Part shown: positions 35,161 through 44,078 of the stretch, piece by piece
Position numbering within the stretch: the stretch's first letter is position 1
Layout: the number at the start of each line of letters is the position of its first letter
Source: Gemmatimonadota bacterium
GTDB lineage: Bacteria > Gemmatimonadota > Gemmatimonadetes > Gemmatimonadales > GWC2-71-9
Direction: 5' to 3'
Length of the DNA: 64,000 bases
Assembly (NCBI GenBank): GCA_040388535.1
Contig: JAZKBR010000003.1
Span: forward strand, 1 to 64,000
Made by a program: the position numbers and the translations under genes
Notes under the pieces: generated by a model
Seen by the model: the letters and a program-made list of their open reading frames with translations, nothing else
What the model was told of the DNA's origin: nothing
Databases searched by the model: none

Positions 35161-37698
35161 ATGATGGTCCTTGCTGGGCTTCTCCTCGCCGTCCAGGCGC
35201 AGGCCAACACCCCACTCACCGCCACCGCCGCCACTTCGTCCATTCGGGCGACACATACTGCCGAGCCGATGGTGCTCGATGGCCGCGACGACGAACCTTC
35301 GTGGCGGACGGCGCAGATGGTGGACCAGTTCCAGGAGGCCCGGCCGAGCGAAGGTGCCGCCCCGAAGCAGCGGACCGAAATGCGCGTCCTCTATGATGCC
35401 CGCAATCTCTATGTCTTCGTACGCGCGTGGGACACCCACCCCGACAGCATTGTCCAGCTCCTCTCGCGCCGCGACGACCAGACCGCCTCCGATCAGATCA
35501 TCGTGATGATCGATTCGTACCGCGATCGCCGCACCGGCTTCGAATTCGTGGTGAATCCCGCGGGCGTGAAGTCCGATTACGCCATCTTCAATGACGGCAA
35601 CGAGGACTCGGCCTGGGATGGCGTCTGGGATGTCGCGACCAGGGTCGATTCGCTCGGCTGGACAGCCGAGTATCGCATTCCGTTCTCCCAGCTCCGATTC
35701 GCCGCCAGCGACAATGTCACGTTCGGATTCGCCGTCTGGCGCGCGATCCAGCGGCACACCGCCCAGGCCACCTGGCCACTCTACCGTCGATCGAAGTCCG
35801 GCTTCGTCTCTCAGTTCGGTGAACTCACCGGCTTGCAGGGCCTCGCGACCCCGCGTCGTGCCGAGATCGCGCCGTATGTCGTGACGAAGAACGAACCGCT
35901 GCGATCTGCGCGTGGCCTCGAACGCGATCAGGCCGTCTCGATCGGCGGCGACCTCAAGTACGCCGTCGCCTCGAACCTGACCCTCAACGCCACGGTGAAT
36001 CCCGACTTCGGTCAGGTCGAGGCCGACCCCGGCGTGCTCAACCTCTCGGCCTTCGAAACATTCTTCAGTGAGCGGCGCCCGTTCTTCGTCGAGGGGAAGG
36101 GTCTCTTCACCATGAACCTCAACTGCTTCGTGGTGATCGATTGCAGCAGCGGTGAAGAACTCTTCTATTCGCGCCGCATCGGCCGGTCGCCCCAACTCGC
36201 CGGTGAATACGGTGACGCGTCGTCGCCCACCTCCACCAGAATTCTTGGGGCAGCGAAACTCACCGGGCGACTCCCGGGCGGACTCTCGGTCGGTGTGGTC
36301 GATGCCGTGACGGATCGCGTCGGCGCTTCGGGGGGTCGCACGCTGGAGCCGACCACCAACTACGCCGTGGTCCGCGCCAATCAGGACTTCAGCGGTGGCA
36401 CCGGCAGTGTGGGCGTGATGCTCACCAGTGTGAATCGTTCGCTCGACAACTCGACCGAAGACTTTCTCCACCGCTCTGCCCAGGTCGCCGGCTTCGATGC
36501 TCGCCGACGCCTCGGTCGCTTCGAGGTCTCCGGCTCACTCGCATTCTCGCGAGTCGCCGGCAGCGCCACCGCCATTGCCGCCACCCAGCGCGATCCGGTG
36601 CACTACTTCCAGCGCCCCGACGATGAGATCTCCCTCGACCCGACCCGCACATCACTCACAGGTAACTCCGAGGAGTTTCGCTTCGCGAAGGTCGGTGGCA
36701 AACGGTCGCGATTCGAGACCGGCTTCGGTCGCAAGTCGGCCGGGTTCGAGGTCAACGACCTCGGCTTCCTGCAACAGGCTGACAAGTTGAGCTGGACCAA
36801 CTGGTTCGCGCTCCAGTTCAACACCCCGAACAAGGTGTACCAGCGGCTCAACTGGAATTTCAACAACTGGGAATACTGGACGACGAGCGGCCTCGCCACG
36901 GATCGCGCGTTCAACACGAACGTGCACGCCCAATTCACCAACCGCTGGTGGCTCCATCTCGGTGGCACGGTCGGCAGCCTGGGCACTGTCTATTGCACCA
37001 ACGATTGCACTCGCGGCGGACCCGCATTGCGTGTCGAACCGTACTTCGCGCCCTGGGGTGGAATTCAGGGCGACGATCGCCATCGCCTCGTGCCGAGTCT
37101 CTGGTTCAACTACTCGCGGACGGATGGCGGGCGTACCCACAGCTTCAATGTGAACCCGCAGGTGAATCTCAAGGTCTCCGATCGCTTCTCGAGCTCGATC
37201 GGCGTGAACCGCACGACCCGGATCGACGACACGCAGTGGTTCGGCAATTTCACCGACGCGGTCGACGTGACCCACTATACCTTTGCGCGCCTCGACCAGA
37301 AGACGGTGGGGATGACGCTGCGGATGGACTACACCTTCACGCCAACCGCCTCGCTCCAGCTCTATGCCAACCCCTTTCTCACCAAGGGGACCTACGCCAA
37401 CGTGCGCGAGTTGAGCGATCCGAGAGCGAGCGACTACAACGATCGCTTCAAGCCGTACGCCGATCAGTCCGTGGCGGCCAACCCGGGCGGCTTCAACTTC
37501 AAGCAGTTCCGCTCCAACGCGGTATTCCGTTGGGAATACCGCCCCGGCTCGACGCTCTTTGTGGTGTGGAGTCAGGGACGCCAGGCGTTCGATCCGACGC
37601 AAGGACGGGAGACCTTCGGCGGTGATCTCTCGGCCCTCTTCGACCAGCGCGCCGAAGACACCTTCCTGGTGAAGATGTCCTACTGGCTCAACCGGTAG
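35161..37698 (+). CDS. DUF5916 protein: N-terminal CBM9-like domain plus outer-membrane beta-barrel
   Basis: An 845-residue protein with a signal peptide (cleavage near AQANTP). The first ~200 residues resemble a CBM9-like binding domain (VLDGRDDEPSW, MRVLYDARNLYVFVRAWD, FEFVVNPAGVKSDY). The remainder is the DUF5916 domain with FGQVEADPGVLNLS and SERRPFFVEGKG, then many beta-strands ending in an aromatic C-terminus (LVKMSYWLNR) typical of outer-membrane barrels. It probably binds and passes an exported substrate, perhaps carbohydrate. The ATG at 35161 has GGAG 9 nt upstream and is the first start after the operator boxes. A strong terminator follows. Confidence 0.93.
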   Translation: MMVLAGLLLAVQAQANTPLTATAATSSIRATHTAEPMVLDGRDDEPSWRTAQMVDQFQEARPSEGAAPKQRTEMRVLYDARNLYVFVRAWDTHPDSIVQLLSRRDDQTASDQIIVMIDSYRDRRTGFEFVVNPAGVKSDYAIFNDGNEDSAWDGVWDVATRVDSLGWTAEYRIPFSQLRFAASDNVTFGFAVWRAIQRHTAQATWPLYRRSKSGFVSQFGELTGLQGLATPRRAEIAPYVVTKNEPLRSARGLERDQAVSIGGDLKYAVASNLTLNATVNPDFGQVEADPGVLNLSAFETFFSERRPFFVEGKGLFTMNLNCFVVIDCSSGEELFYSRRIGRSPQLAGEYGDASSPTSTRILGAAKLTGRLPGGLSVGVVDAVTDRVGASGGRTLEPTTNYAVVRANQDFSGGTGSVGVMLTSVNRSLDNSTEDFLHRSAQVAGFDARRRLGRFEVSGSLAFSRVAGSATAIAATQRDPVHYFQRPDDEISLDPTRTSLTGNSEEFRFAKVGGKRSRFETGFGRKSAGFEVNDLGFLQQADKLSWTNWFALQFNTPNKVYQRLNWNFNNWEYWTTSGLATDRAFNTNVHAQFTNRWWLHLGGTVGSLGTVYCTNDCTRGGPALRVEPYFAPWGGIQGDDRHRLVPSLWFNYSRTDGGRTHSFNVNPQVNLKVSDRFSSSIGVNRTTRIDDTQWFGNFTDAVDVTHYTFARLDQKTVGMTLRMDYTFTPTASLQLYANPFLTKGTYANVRELSDPRASDYNDRFKPYADQSVAANPGGFNFKQFRSNAVFRWEYRPGSTLFVVWSQGRQAFDPTQGRETFGGDLSALFDQRAEDTFLVKMSYWLNR

Positions 37699-37717
37699 CG
37701 CGCATCGGCTGGAACAT

Positions 37718-37754
37718 CGAAGCGGCACGCTCCAGCTCGGAGCGTGCCGCTTCG
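37718..37754. terminator. Bidirectional hairpin terminator
   Basis: CGAAGCGGCACGCTCC, loop AGCTC, GGAGCGTGCCGCTTCG: a perfect 16-bp stem between the convergent DUF5916 and YCII genes. Confidence 0.9.
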
Positions 37755-37774
37755 CGTCGTCACTCGTCGAGCTG

Positions 37775-38197
37775 CTACCCGTGCTGCTTACGAAGCTCCT
37801 CTTCCCGCTCGAGCACGGCGCGCCCGGCGTCGGTCTTGATCACCGGTTCGAAATCGGCGCTGTCGAAGACCTGGCGGATCTCGAGCTCACCCACATCGGG
37901 CGGGCAGCGCTTGAACAACTCGATGACTTCATCCTTCGACTTGGCCTGCACCATCCAGAAGCCGGCGATCAACTCCCTGGTTTCGCTGAACGGGCCGTCG
38001 ATCACCGTCGGCTTGCCATCCGCGGAAAAGCGAATGCGCGCCCCCTTGGAGCTGGCCTGCAAGCCCTCACCGGCGAGCATCACGCCGCTCTTGATCAGTT
38101 CCTCATTGAACTTTCCCATCTCGATCAGCGCCGCCTCGTCGGGGAGCACGCCAGCCTCCGAGTCGGCGTTCGCCTTCACCAGGACCATGAATCGCAT
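37775..38197 (-). CDS. YCII-related (DGPF) protein
   Basis: A 140-residue ferredoxin-fold protein. The pattern MRFMVLVKANADSE, KFNEELIKSGVMLAGEGL, VIDGPFSETRELIAGFW and the KDEVIELFKRCP helix are those of the DGPF/YCII family. These are frequently encoded next to ECF sigma factors, but none is nearby here. The ATG at 38197 has AAGGAG 10 nt upstream. The biochemical role is unknown. Confidence 0.95.
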   Translation of the reverse strand: MRFMVLVKANADSEAGVLPDEAALIEMGKFNEELIKSGVMLAGEGLQASSKGARIRFSADGKPTVIDGPFSETRELIAGFWMVQAKSKDEVIELFKRCPPDVGELEIRQVFDSADFEPVIKTDAGRAVLEREEELRKQHG

Positions 38198-38321
38198 CGG
38201 AACTGCTCCTTCACTTTCGGGTTTCGGGCCGGTTGGGAGGGGCCGCCCTGGTGGCGATTCTCCCGGCTCCATGAAGACGACGAACGAACCCGCCTGATTT
38301 CGACAGCCGCCGGCGGGCCGC

Positions 38322-40769
38322 TCAGGAACCGGCCCGCAGCGCCACACCCGGGTCGATCCGCGAAGCCCGCAATGCCGGCACCCAGCAGGCCACGATGCCG
38401 ACCGTGGCCATCACCGCGACCACCGCCATCAGGGTCACCGGATCATAGGGCGCCACGCCAAACAGCAGCCCCTGCATCAGGCGTGAGAGCAGCACCGCGC
38501 CAACCAGCCCAAGCACCAGTCCAATCGCCACCAGCACGCCCCCTTCACTGATAACCATTCGCTGCACCCGCCCGGAGTCGGCACCGAGACTCATCCGGAT
38601 CCCGATCTCGTTGGTGCGGGCGCTCACCGAGAAGGCGAGCACGGCCGCGATACCGATTGCCGCAACGATCAAAGCGAGGATACCGAACGACGCGACCAGC
38701 ACGGCGTTGAGTCGCCGGGGTGCCACGCTCTCATCGCGAATCTGATCGATGGTCAGCACCTTCTCCACCGGCTGCTGCGCCGAAATCGATCGAATCGTCC
38801 GCAGTGCGGCAGGTCCGAGTGCGGCCGCATCGCCCCTGGTACGGATCACGAAACTCCCGGTCGGGAAGTCCCCCTGCGCAAACGGGAGGAAGAGGGCTGG
38901 CATCGCGGGCGCATCGAGCCCGCCATCTCTGGTGTTGCCCACCACGCCCACCACAGTGCGCCACTCGCCAGAGATGCCAGTGAACTTCAGCACCTCGCCG
39001 GTCCAGGCCACATTGCGCCCCAGGGGGTCCACACCTGGAAAGAGCAGGTCCGCCAGGGTCTTGTTGATGATGACGACCTTCTGGCTCCCGGCGCGATCCG
39101 TGGCTGCGAATTCGCGCCCCTTCAGCAGCGGAATGCCCGACGCCTTGAAGTAGTTCGGAGCCGCTGTCCGGTATTCTGACTGCGGCACCGGTTCGCCCGG
39201 GGTCACTTGCCTCCCTTCGGCCTTGATCTCGAGCAGGATCCCGGCGACACGGAGCGGGACGGTGGAGCCGAGTCCGACGTCGGTGACGCCGGGCATCGCG
39301 GCAAGCTGCGCCTGCATCTGTTCGTACTGCGCGACCGCCGTCGCGTTGTCTCCGCCGCCAAAGTCGCGTGGGACTTCCATCGTCAGCAACTTGTCACTCG
39401 TGAGCCCGGTGTCGACAACCGATAGCCGTTGCATCGTGCGGGTCAGCAGGCCGGCGCCGGTGAGGAGGACGACCGATACCGCGATCTGCGCCACCACGAG
39501 CGACTGCTGCAGGCGCTGCCGCTTGACGCCGCCACTGGTACGCCGCCCTCCAGCGGTGAGGGCCGCCCCCAGGGCATTCTCGCGGGTGAGCTTCGGGGCG
39601 TAGGAGAGCAGCACTGCGACCACCAGCACGAGGAGCATCGTGAAGCCGAGCACCATGCCATCGATCCGGATCTCGTCGGCGCGCGGGGAGTACCGCGCGG
39701 CGAAGGCGCTCAGCATTCCCACGCCGCCGAAGGCGAGCGCCAGGCCGAGCACGCCTCCGAGGAAGGCAAGGATCAGGTTCTCGGTGAGCAGTAGCCGGCG
39801 CAGCACGCCAGTCCCGGCGCCGAGCGCGGCGCGCACGACGAGTTCGTGTTCGCGACGCACCGCGCGCATCAGCGTGAGATTGGTGACATTGGCGCAAGCA
39901 ATCACCAGAACGAAGGCAGCGGCGGCCATCAGCAGCCAGAGCGTGAGCTTCGCCTTCTGCCCGAGCACTTCCTGGAACGGCGTCAGGGTGACGTGGTAGC
40001 CCGAGGCGGCGTCATACGCTTCAGGGTGATCGGCGTGCGCCGTCTTCGTGATCCGGTCGACATCGGCGCGCGCCTGATCGACCGTCGCCCCTGGAGCGAG
40101 GCGGGCGATCATCTCCGTCATCCGGTGCGTGCGTCCGGTCACCATCATGGCGCTGAGGTGATGTTCGCTGTTCACCATGTTCATGATCGCGTCGATGCGC
40201 GCTGGGAAATACGGCGCCGGCTGCAATACCCCGACCACCGTCACCGACTTCCCGGCCACGCGGAGCGACTTCCCGACGATGGTGCTGTCCCCGCCGTAGC
40301 GACGAGTCCAGTAGTCGTGGGTCAGTATCATCACGGGAGCGGCGCCGGCACCGTCATCCCCCTGATTGAATGCGCGCCCCAGAATCGGGGAGAGACCCAT
40401 CACCGCGAAATAGTTGCCGGTGACCAGCGCGACATCGATGCGGGTGGCATCGTTCTCGGTGACCAGGGAAAAGGTGATCGGCGAATACTCGGCGATCTCC
40501 TTGAGGGTGGTGGAGCCGGTACGGAAGTCGTTGATCTCCGGCACCGAGAAGGCGACGTTCTCCCGTCCTGGTCCGTCGGCAGACTGGCGGAGGTACATCA
40601 AGCGTCCGCCATCCTTGTGCGGCAGCGGTCGCAGCATCACCCCGCGCACCACGCTGAAGATCGCGGTGTTGGCACCGATGCCGAGGCCGAGCGTGACGAT
40701 CACGGCGAAGGCAAAGCCGCGGGCCCGCGACAGCGAGTACCAGGCGTAGCGAAGGTCGAGGCGGGGCAT
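38322..40769 (-). CDS. ADOP-family FtsX/MacB-type permease without prefix domain
   Basis: An 815-residue tandem permease. It begins directly with the first membrane helix (ARGFAFAVIVTLGLGIGANTAIFSV) and has two MacB-core/FtsX units. It lacks the ~100-residue prefix found in the ADOP at 3795-6479. The ATG at 40769 is one base past the stop of the ArsR gene and has AGGAAG upstream; earlier in-frame starts would run through ArsR. The ArsR-permease pair has a promoter and operator (41131-41178). The cargo is unknown. Confidence 0.95.
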   Translation of the reverse strand: MPRLDLRYAWYSLSRARGFAFAVIVTLGLGIGANTAIFSVVRGVMLRPLPHKDGGRLMYLRQSADGPGRENVAFSVPEINDFRTGSTTLKEIAEYSPITFSLVTENDATRIDVALVTGNYFAVMGLSPILGRAFNQGDDGAGAAPVMILTHDYWTRRYGGDSTIVGKSLRVAGKSVTVVGVLQPAPYFPARIDAIMNMVNSEHHLSAMMVTGRTHRMTEMIARLAPGATVDQARADVDRITKTAHADHPEAYDAASGYHVTLTPFQEVLGQKAKLTLWLLMAAAAFVLVIACANVTNLTLMRAVRREHELVVRAALGAGTGVLRRLLLTENLILAFLGGVLGLALAFGGVGMLSAFAARYSPRADEIRIDGMVLGFTMLLVLVVAVLLSYAPKLTRENALGAALTAGGRRTSGGVKRQRLQQSLVVAQIAVSVVLLTGAGLLTRTMQRLSVVDTGLTSDKLLTMEVPRDFGGGDNATAVAQYEQMQAQLAAMPGVTDVGLGSTVPLRVAGILLEIKAEGRQVTPGEPVPQSEYRTAAPNYFKASGIPLLKGREFAATDRAGSQKVVIINKTLADLLFPGVDPLGRNVAWTGEVLKFTGISGEWRTVVGVVGNTRDGGLDAPAMPALFLPFAQGDFPTGSFVIRTRGDAAALGPAALRTIRSISAQQPVEKVLTIDQIRDESVAPRRLNAVLVASFGILALIVAAIGIAAVLAFSVSARTNEIGIRMSLGADSGRVQRMVISEGGVLVAIGLVLGLVGAVLLSRLMQGLLFGVAPYDPVTLMAVVAVMATVGIVACWVPALRASRIDPGVALRAGS

Positions 40770-40770
40770 G

Positions 40771-41115
40771 TCAGCGCTTCCTGTTGGTTTTTTGCAGGCC
40801 ATGGAGGTAATCCTCGAGTCGATCGAGGCGCGCCTCCCAGAATCGGCGGTAGCTGTTGGCGTAATTTGCCACTTCACGCAGCGGTTTGGCGTCGAGGCGG
40901 CAAGGGCGCCATTGGGCATCGCGCCCACGGGAGATCAACCCGGCCCGTTCGAGCGTCTTCAAGTGCTTCGACACGGCCGGCAACGAGATTTCGTGGGGTT
41001 CGGCGAGTTCGTTCACCGTGGCATCGCCCTTCATCAGCTGCGCCAGGATCGCGCGCCGGGTCGGATCGGCGAGGGCGGCAAAGGTGGCGCTGAGCTGATC
41101 TGTCGCGACGACCAT
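40771..41115 (-). CDS. ArsR/SmtB family transcriptional regulator
   Basis: A 114-residue winged-helix protein: FAALADPTRRAILAQLMKGDATVNELAEP, followed by the recognition helix LPAVSKHLKTLERAGLI and a C-terminal aromatic helix. No Cys or acidic/His metal site typical of metal sensors is evident, so it may use another signal. The ATG at 41115 lies downstream of a clear promoter. The GGTTAATTAACC palindrome at 41131-41142 is a likely autoregulatory operator. It is cotranscribed with the ADOP permease. Confidence 0.95.
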   Translation of the reverse strand: MVVATDQLSATFAALADPTRRAILAQLMKGDATVNELAEPHEISLPAVSKHLKTLERAGLISRGRDAQWRPCRLDAKPLREVANYANSYRRFWEARLDRLEDYLHGLQKTNRKR

Positions 41116-41130
41116 GACATTACACCCGTT

Positions 41131-41178
41131 GGTTAATTAACCCACAAGATAAGTACAGCACGGAACCTCATTGGTCAA
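41131..41178 (-). promoter_or_regulatory. ArsR-ADOP promoter and operator
   Basis: On the minus strand, TTGACC (complement of 41173-41178), a 17-nt spacer and TACTTA (complement of 41150-41155) form a near-consensus promoter. Just downstream, around the expected transcription start, is a perfect 12-bp palindrome GGTTAATTAACC (41131-41142), 16 bp before the ArsR ATG. AT-rich palindromes of this kind are usual ArsR-family operators. Confidence 0.85.
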
Positions 41179-41301
41179 GCCCCCTCTGAATCCCGGGTCG
41201 GGCATGGCTTCACCCCGCCAGGCCGCTGTTCGCCCCTCCGCGGATTCCCGACCGACCGGAACCCTCTCAACCTTACCGCGTGCTTGCGACCCCCTCCACC
41301 A

Positions 41302-42021
41302 ATGGAGCCCATCGTGCTGATCGTCTGTTCCCTCTTCGCCATGCTCGCCGTCGCCCCGGCGCCTGTCGATACGTTACGCCCAGGGCATCGCGCCCTTGAA
41401 CGTCTCACCCTGCGGCCCTCGCTCGACACCGTGGACGTGACCCTCGTGAGCGGCACCACGAAGCGGCCGCTGGTGCAAACCGTCACCTCAATCACCGAGA
41501 CGACGCTCGGCCACACTGCGGCGTTCCTTGTGACGTTTGTCAATGCGAGCCCGCGCGGCGCCGCGTGGGACAGCGTGTGGGTCGATCGCAAATCATTCAC
41601 CCCGCTGCGCCACGAGGCCGGCGCCCCCGGCAACGAGCTGCACGTCCGGCGCGAAGGCGATCGCTACGTCGGCACCGCCGTCGACAGTGGCAAGACCACG
41701 CCCGTCAACACCACCTTCGCGCAGCCGCTGCTTGATTTCTCGGTCCTCACCATCGTGGCGGGCTACCTGCCACTGGCACCCGGCTATCGGACCTGGCTGG
41801 CGGCTTGGGATTTTGCCCAGGGAAATGAGCGCATCGTGAGCGTGCAGGTCATCGGCGAGGAGTCGATCGCCGGAACCGGGAAGGCGTGGAAGGTACAGCT
41901 CGATTTTGGCACCCACTCGGTGACCAGCTGGTACAGTGACCGCAGTCGCCTCATGGTGCGGGGCAGCGTTGCCATGGGGAGCCGCGGCGAGATGCAGATG
42001 GAAGCACGTCACGGAACCTGA
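41302..42021 (+). CDS. Hypothetical exported protein, DUF3108-like
   Basis: A 239-residue protein with a short signal peptide ([20 protein letters not shown]). The mature part is all-beta with repeated strand patterns ([54 protein letters not shown]) similar in look to DUF3108-type proteins, though I cannot confirm the family. The ATG at 41302 is chosen because it starts the signal peptide; no strong RBS is visible. It precedes the BNR propeller gene by 74 bp. Confidence 0.7.
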   Translation: MEPIVLIVCSLFAMLAVAPAPVDTLRPGHRALERLTLRPSLDTVDVTLVSGTTKRPLVQTVTSITETTLGHTAAFLVTFVNASPRGAAWDSVWVDRKSFTPLRHEAGAPGNELHVRREGDRYVGTAVDSGKTTPVNTTFAQPLLDFSVLTIVAGYLPLAPGYRTWLAAWDFAQGNERIVSVQVIGEESIAGTGKAWKVQLDFGTHSVTSWYSDRSRLMVRGSVAMGSRGEMQMEARHGT

Positions 42022-42095
42022 CGCTGACATCGGGACCCTTCCGCAAAGGCCGGGTGGTGGCCATCCTTGATTTCGTCCATCACCCGGAGAATGCA

Positions 42096-43211
42096 ATGAG
42101 CGGAGTCCGTGTCCTGGTGGGAACCCGGAAGGGCGCCTTTGTCCTGACGGCCGATGGCAAGCGCGACAAATGGCACGTCGCCGGGCCGCACTTTCCTGGC
42201 TGGGAGGCCTATCACATCAAGGGCTCCCCGGTGAACCCGGATCGAATCTATGCCTCGCAGACCTCGGCGTGGTTCGGGCAGCTGATCCAGCGTTCCGATG
42301 ATGGCGGCGTTACCTGGAATCCGGTCGGCAACACGTTCGCCTACGACGGCGACCCCGGCACCCATCAATGGTACGACGGCACCCCGCATCCGTGGGAGTT
42401 CAAGCGCGTGTGGCATCTCGAGCCCTCGCTCACCGACCCCGACACCGTCTACGCCGGGGTCGAGGATGCGGCGCTCTTCAAGTCGACCGACGGTGGCGAG
42501 AACTGGACCGAACTCTCGGGGCTGCGCCACCACGGCTCCGGACCGAAGTGGGCGCCCGGGGCGGGCGGAATGTGCCTCCACACCATCATCCTCGACCCGA
42601 CCAATCCCGACCGCATCTACATCGCGATCTCGGCAGCCGGAGCGTTTCGCACCGATGATGGCGGCAAGACGTGGAAGGCGATCACCAAGGGACTCAGCTC
42701 GCTGTACATCCCTGACCCGACGGCCGAGGTGGGGCACTGCGTGCACCATATCGCGATGCATCCCTCGCGCCCCGACGTGCTCTTCATGCAGAAGCACTGG
42801 GACGTCATGCGCAGCGACAACGCCGGCGACCTCTGGCACGAGATCAGCGGCAATCTGCCCACTGATTTCGGATTCGTGATCGATGTCCACGCGCACGAGC
42901 CCGAGACGATTTACGTGGTGCCGATCAAGAGTGACGCCGAGCACTTTCCGCTCGATGGCAAGCTGCAGGTCTTCCGCAGCCGGAGCGGCGGCAACGAGTG
43001 GGAGGCACTGACGAAGGGGTTGCCGCAGTCGGACTGCTACGTCAACGTGCTGCGTGATGCGATGGCGGTCGATTCGCTCGAGGGGTGCGGGGTCTACTTC
43101 GGCACGACGGGTGGCCAGGTCTACGCCTCGAAGGATGGCGGCGATCACTGGGAGGCGATCGTGCGCGACTTGCCGCCGGTGCTCTCGATCGAAGTCCAGA
43201 CGCTCGGATGA
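42096..43211 (+). CDS. BNR/VPS10-type beta-propeller (exo-alpha-sialidase-like)
   Basis: A 371-residue cytoplasmic-looking propeller without a signal peptide. Asp-box repeats are plain: [34 protein letters not shown] and ASKDGGDHW. There is also a His-rich loop ([15 protein letters not shown]). It differs from the large secreted VPS10 protein at 60-3137 in lacking a signal and the extra C-terminal region. The ATG at 42096 has GGAGA 6 nt upstream. Its stop overlaps the start of the following ubiquitin-like gene by 4 nt (ATGA). Confidence 0.9.
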   Translation: MSGVRVLVGTRKGAFVLTADGKRDKWHVAGPHFPGWEAYHIKGSPVNPDRIYASQTSAWFGQLIQRSDDGGVTWNPVGNTFAYDGDPGTHQWYDGTPHPWEFKRVWHLEPSLTDPDTVYAGVEDAALFKSTDGGENWTELSGLRHHGSGPKWAPGAGGMCLHTIILDPTNPDRIYIAISAAGAFRTDDGGKTWKAITKGLSSLYIPDPTAEVGHCVHHIAMHPSRPDVLFMQKHWDVMRSDNAGDLWHEISGNLPTDFGFVIDVHAHEPETIYVVPIKSDAEHFPLDGKLQVFRSRSGGNEWEALTKGLPQSDCYVNVLRDAMAVDSLEGCGVYFGTTGGQVYASKDGGDHWEAIVRDLPPVLSIEVQTLG

Positions 43212-43507
43212 TCCGGGTCCAGCTCCCCGCGCCGCTGCGGGCGATCGCGAAGATCCCGGGCGACGAAGTCACCTTCGACCTGAGCGGAATCGTCACGCCG
43301 ACGATGGTCGTCGATGCGATCGAGGCGGCCTATCCGATGCTTCGCGGCACCATTCGCGATGCCGCAACGCGCCAACGACGCGCTTTTGTCCGCTACTACG
43401 CCTGCGAGCGCGACCTCTCCCACGATTCGCCCGATGCCTCACTGCCCATCGAGGTGACGAGTGGCGAGGAGCCGTTCCTGATCATCGGGGCGATGTCGGG
43501 GGGGTGA
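43208..43507 (+). CDS. MoaD/ThiS-like ubiquitin-fold protein ending in Gly-Gly
   Basis: A 99-residue beta-grasp protein. It begins [21 protein letters not shown], as sulfur-carrier proteins do, contains [17 protein letters not shown] and ends [11 protein letters not shown]-terminal Gly-Gly is the site of adenylation and thiocarboxylation in MoaD and ThiS. Here it is coupled (ATGA) to a BNR propeller instead of to MoaE, ThiG or an E1-like gene, none of which lies in the window. Whether it carries sulfur or is attached to a protein is open. Confidence 0.88.
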   Translation: MIRVQLPAPLRAIAKIPGDEVTFDLSGIVTPTMVVDAIEAAYPMLRGTIRDAATRQRRAFVRYYACERDLSHDSPDASLPIEVTSGEEPFLIIGAMSGG

Positions 43508-43544
43508 TGCTCCCGGCTCGTCGCTAAAGCGACGGCTCGGCTAC

Positions 43545-43596
43545 CGCGGCTGAAGCCGCTTGGGTCGGCGGCGCTGCTGGGCCGGCTTCAGCCGCG
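43545..43596. terminator. Long REP-like inverted repeat between convergent genes
   Basis: CGCGGCTGAAGCCG (43545-43558) and CGGCTTCAGCCGCG (43583-43596) are perfect complements separated by 24 nt. The right arm includes the OsmC stop codon. A smaller hairpin (CGTCGCTAAAGCGACG) lies just upstream. It sits between the converging ubiquitin-like and OsmC genes and may stop both transcripts. Confidence 0.75.
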
Positions 43597-44073
43597 AGAT
43601 TCGCGATCAGGGTAAACCGCCTCACAGCGGACGTCGGTCTTCACCGAGTTCGCGATGTAGCACTCGCCGTGCGATGCGTGGTGCAGCTCGTCGATCTCTG
43701 CGCGCGAGGGGTGTCGCTCCCCCGAGAATGTCACCTCGGGGTGCAACGTCACCACACTGATCCATTCCCTGCCATCGCTTTCCTTCGCCATCACGCCGAC
43801 GGCCGTGTCCGCGTAGCGGTCAACGCGGAAGCCACGCTTCACGGCGAGGTAGAGGAAGGTGAGCATGTGACAGCTCGAGAGCGCCGAGACGAACGCTTCT
43901 TCGGGGTCGACCGCGGCGGGATCGGAGAACGGCGGGCGCACGTGCAACGGCGACGCCGAGCCCGGCACCTGCGCTCCACCATCGAAGGAGAGCAGGTGCC
44001 GGCGCGAATAACGATTGTCGGTGAAGAGATCGTCGCCGCGGGTCCAGAGCAGGGAGGCGGTGTATTCGGCCAT
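43588..44073 (-). CDS. OsmC family protein
   Basis: A 161-residue OsmC-type peroxidase-like protein. The first conserved Cys is in SALSSCHMLTF (about residue 68) and the second in HGECYIANSVKTDV (about residue 137). Both belong to the redox-active pair of the family, which reduces organic hydroperoxides. The mature start MAEYTASLLWTRG is the expected N-terminus; a good RBS is not obvious. It ends inside the REP-like inverted repeat. Confidence 0.95.
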   Translation of the reverse strand: MAEYTASLLWTRGDDLFTDNRYSRRHLLSFDGGAQVPGSASPLHVRPPFSDPAAVDPEEAFVSALSSCHMLTFLYLAVKRGFRVDRYADTAVGVMAKESDGREWISVVTLHPEVTFSGERHPSRAEIDELHHASHGECYIANSVKTDVRCEAVYPDRESRG

Positions 44074-44078
44074 CCGGG

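Noticed and set aside
35059-36471. A 470-codon minus-strand frame
   Set aside because: Opposite the DUF5916 gene and runs across its operator boxes; no domain.
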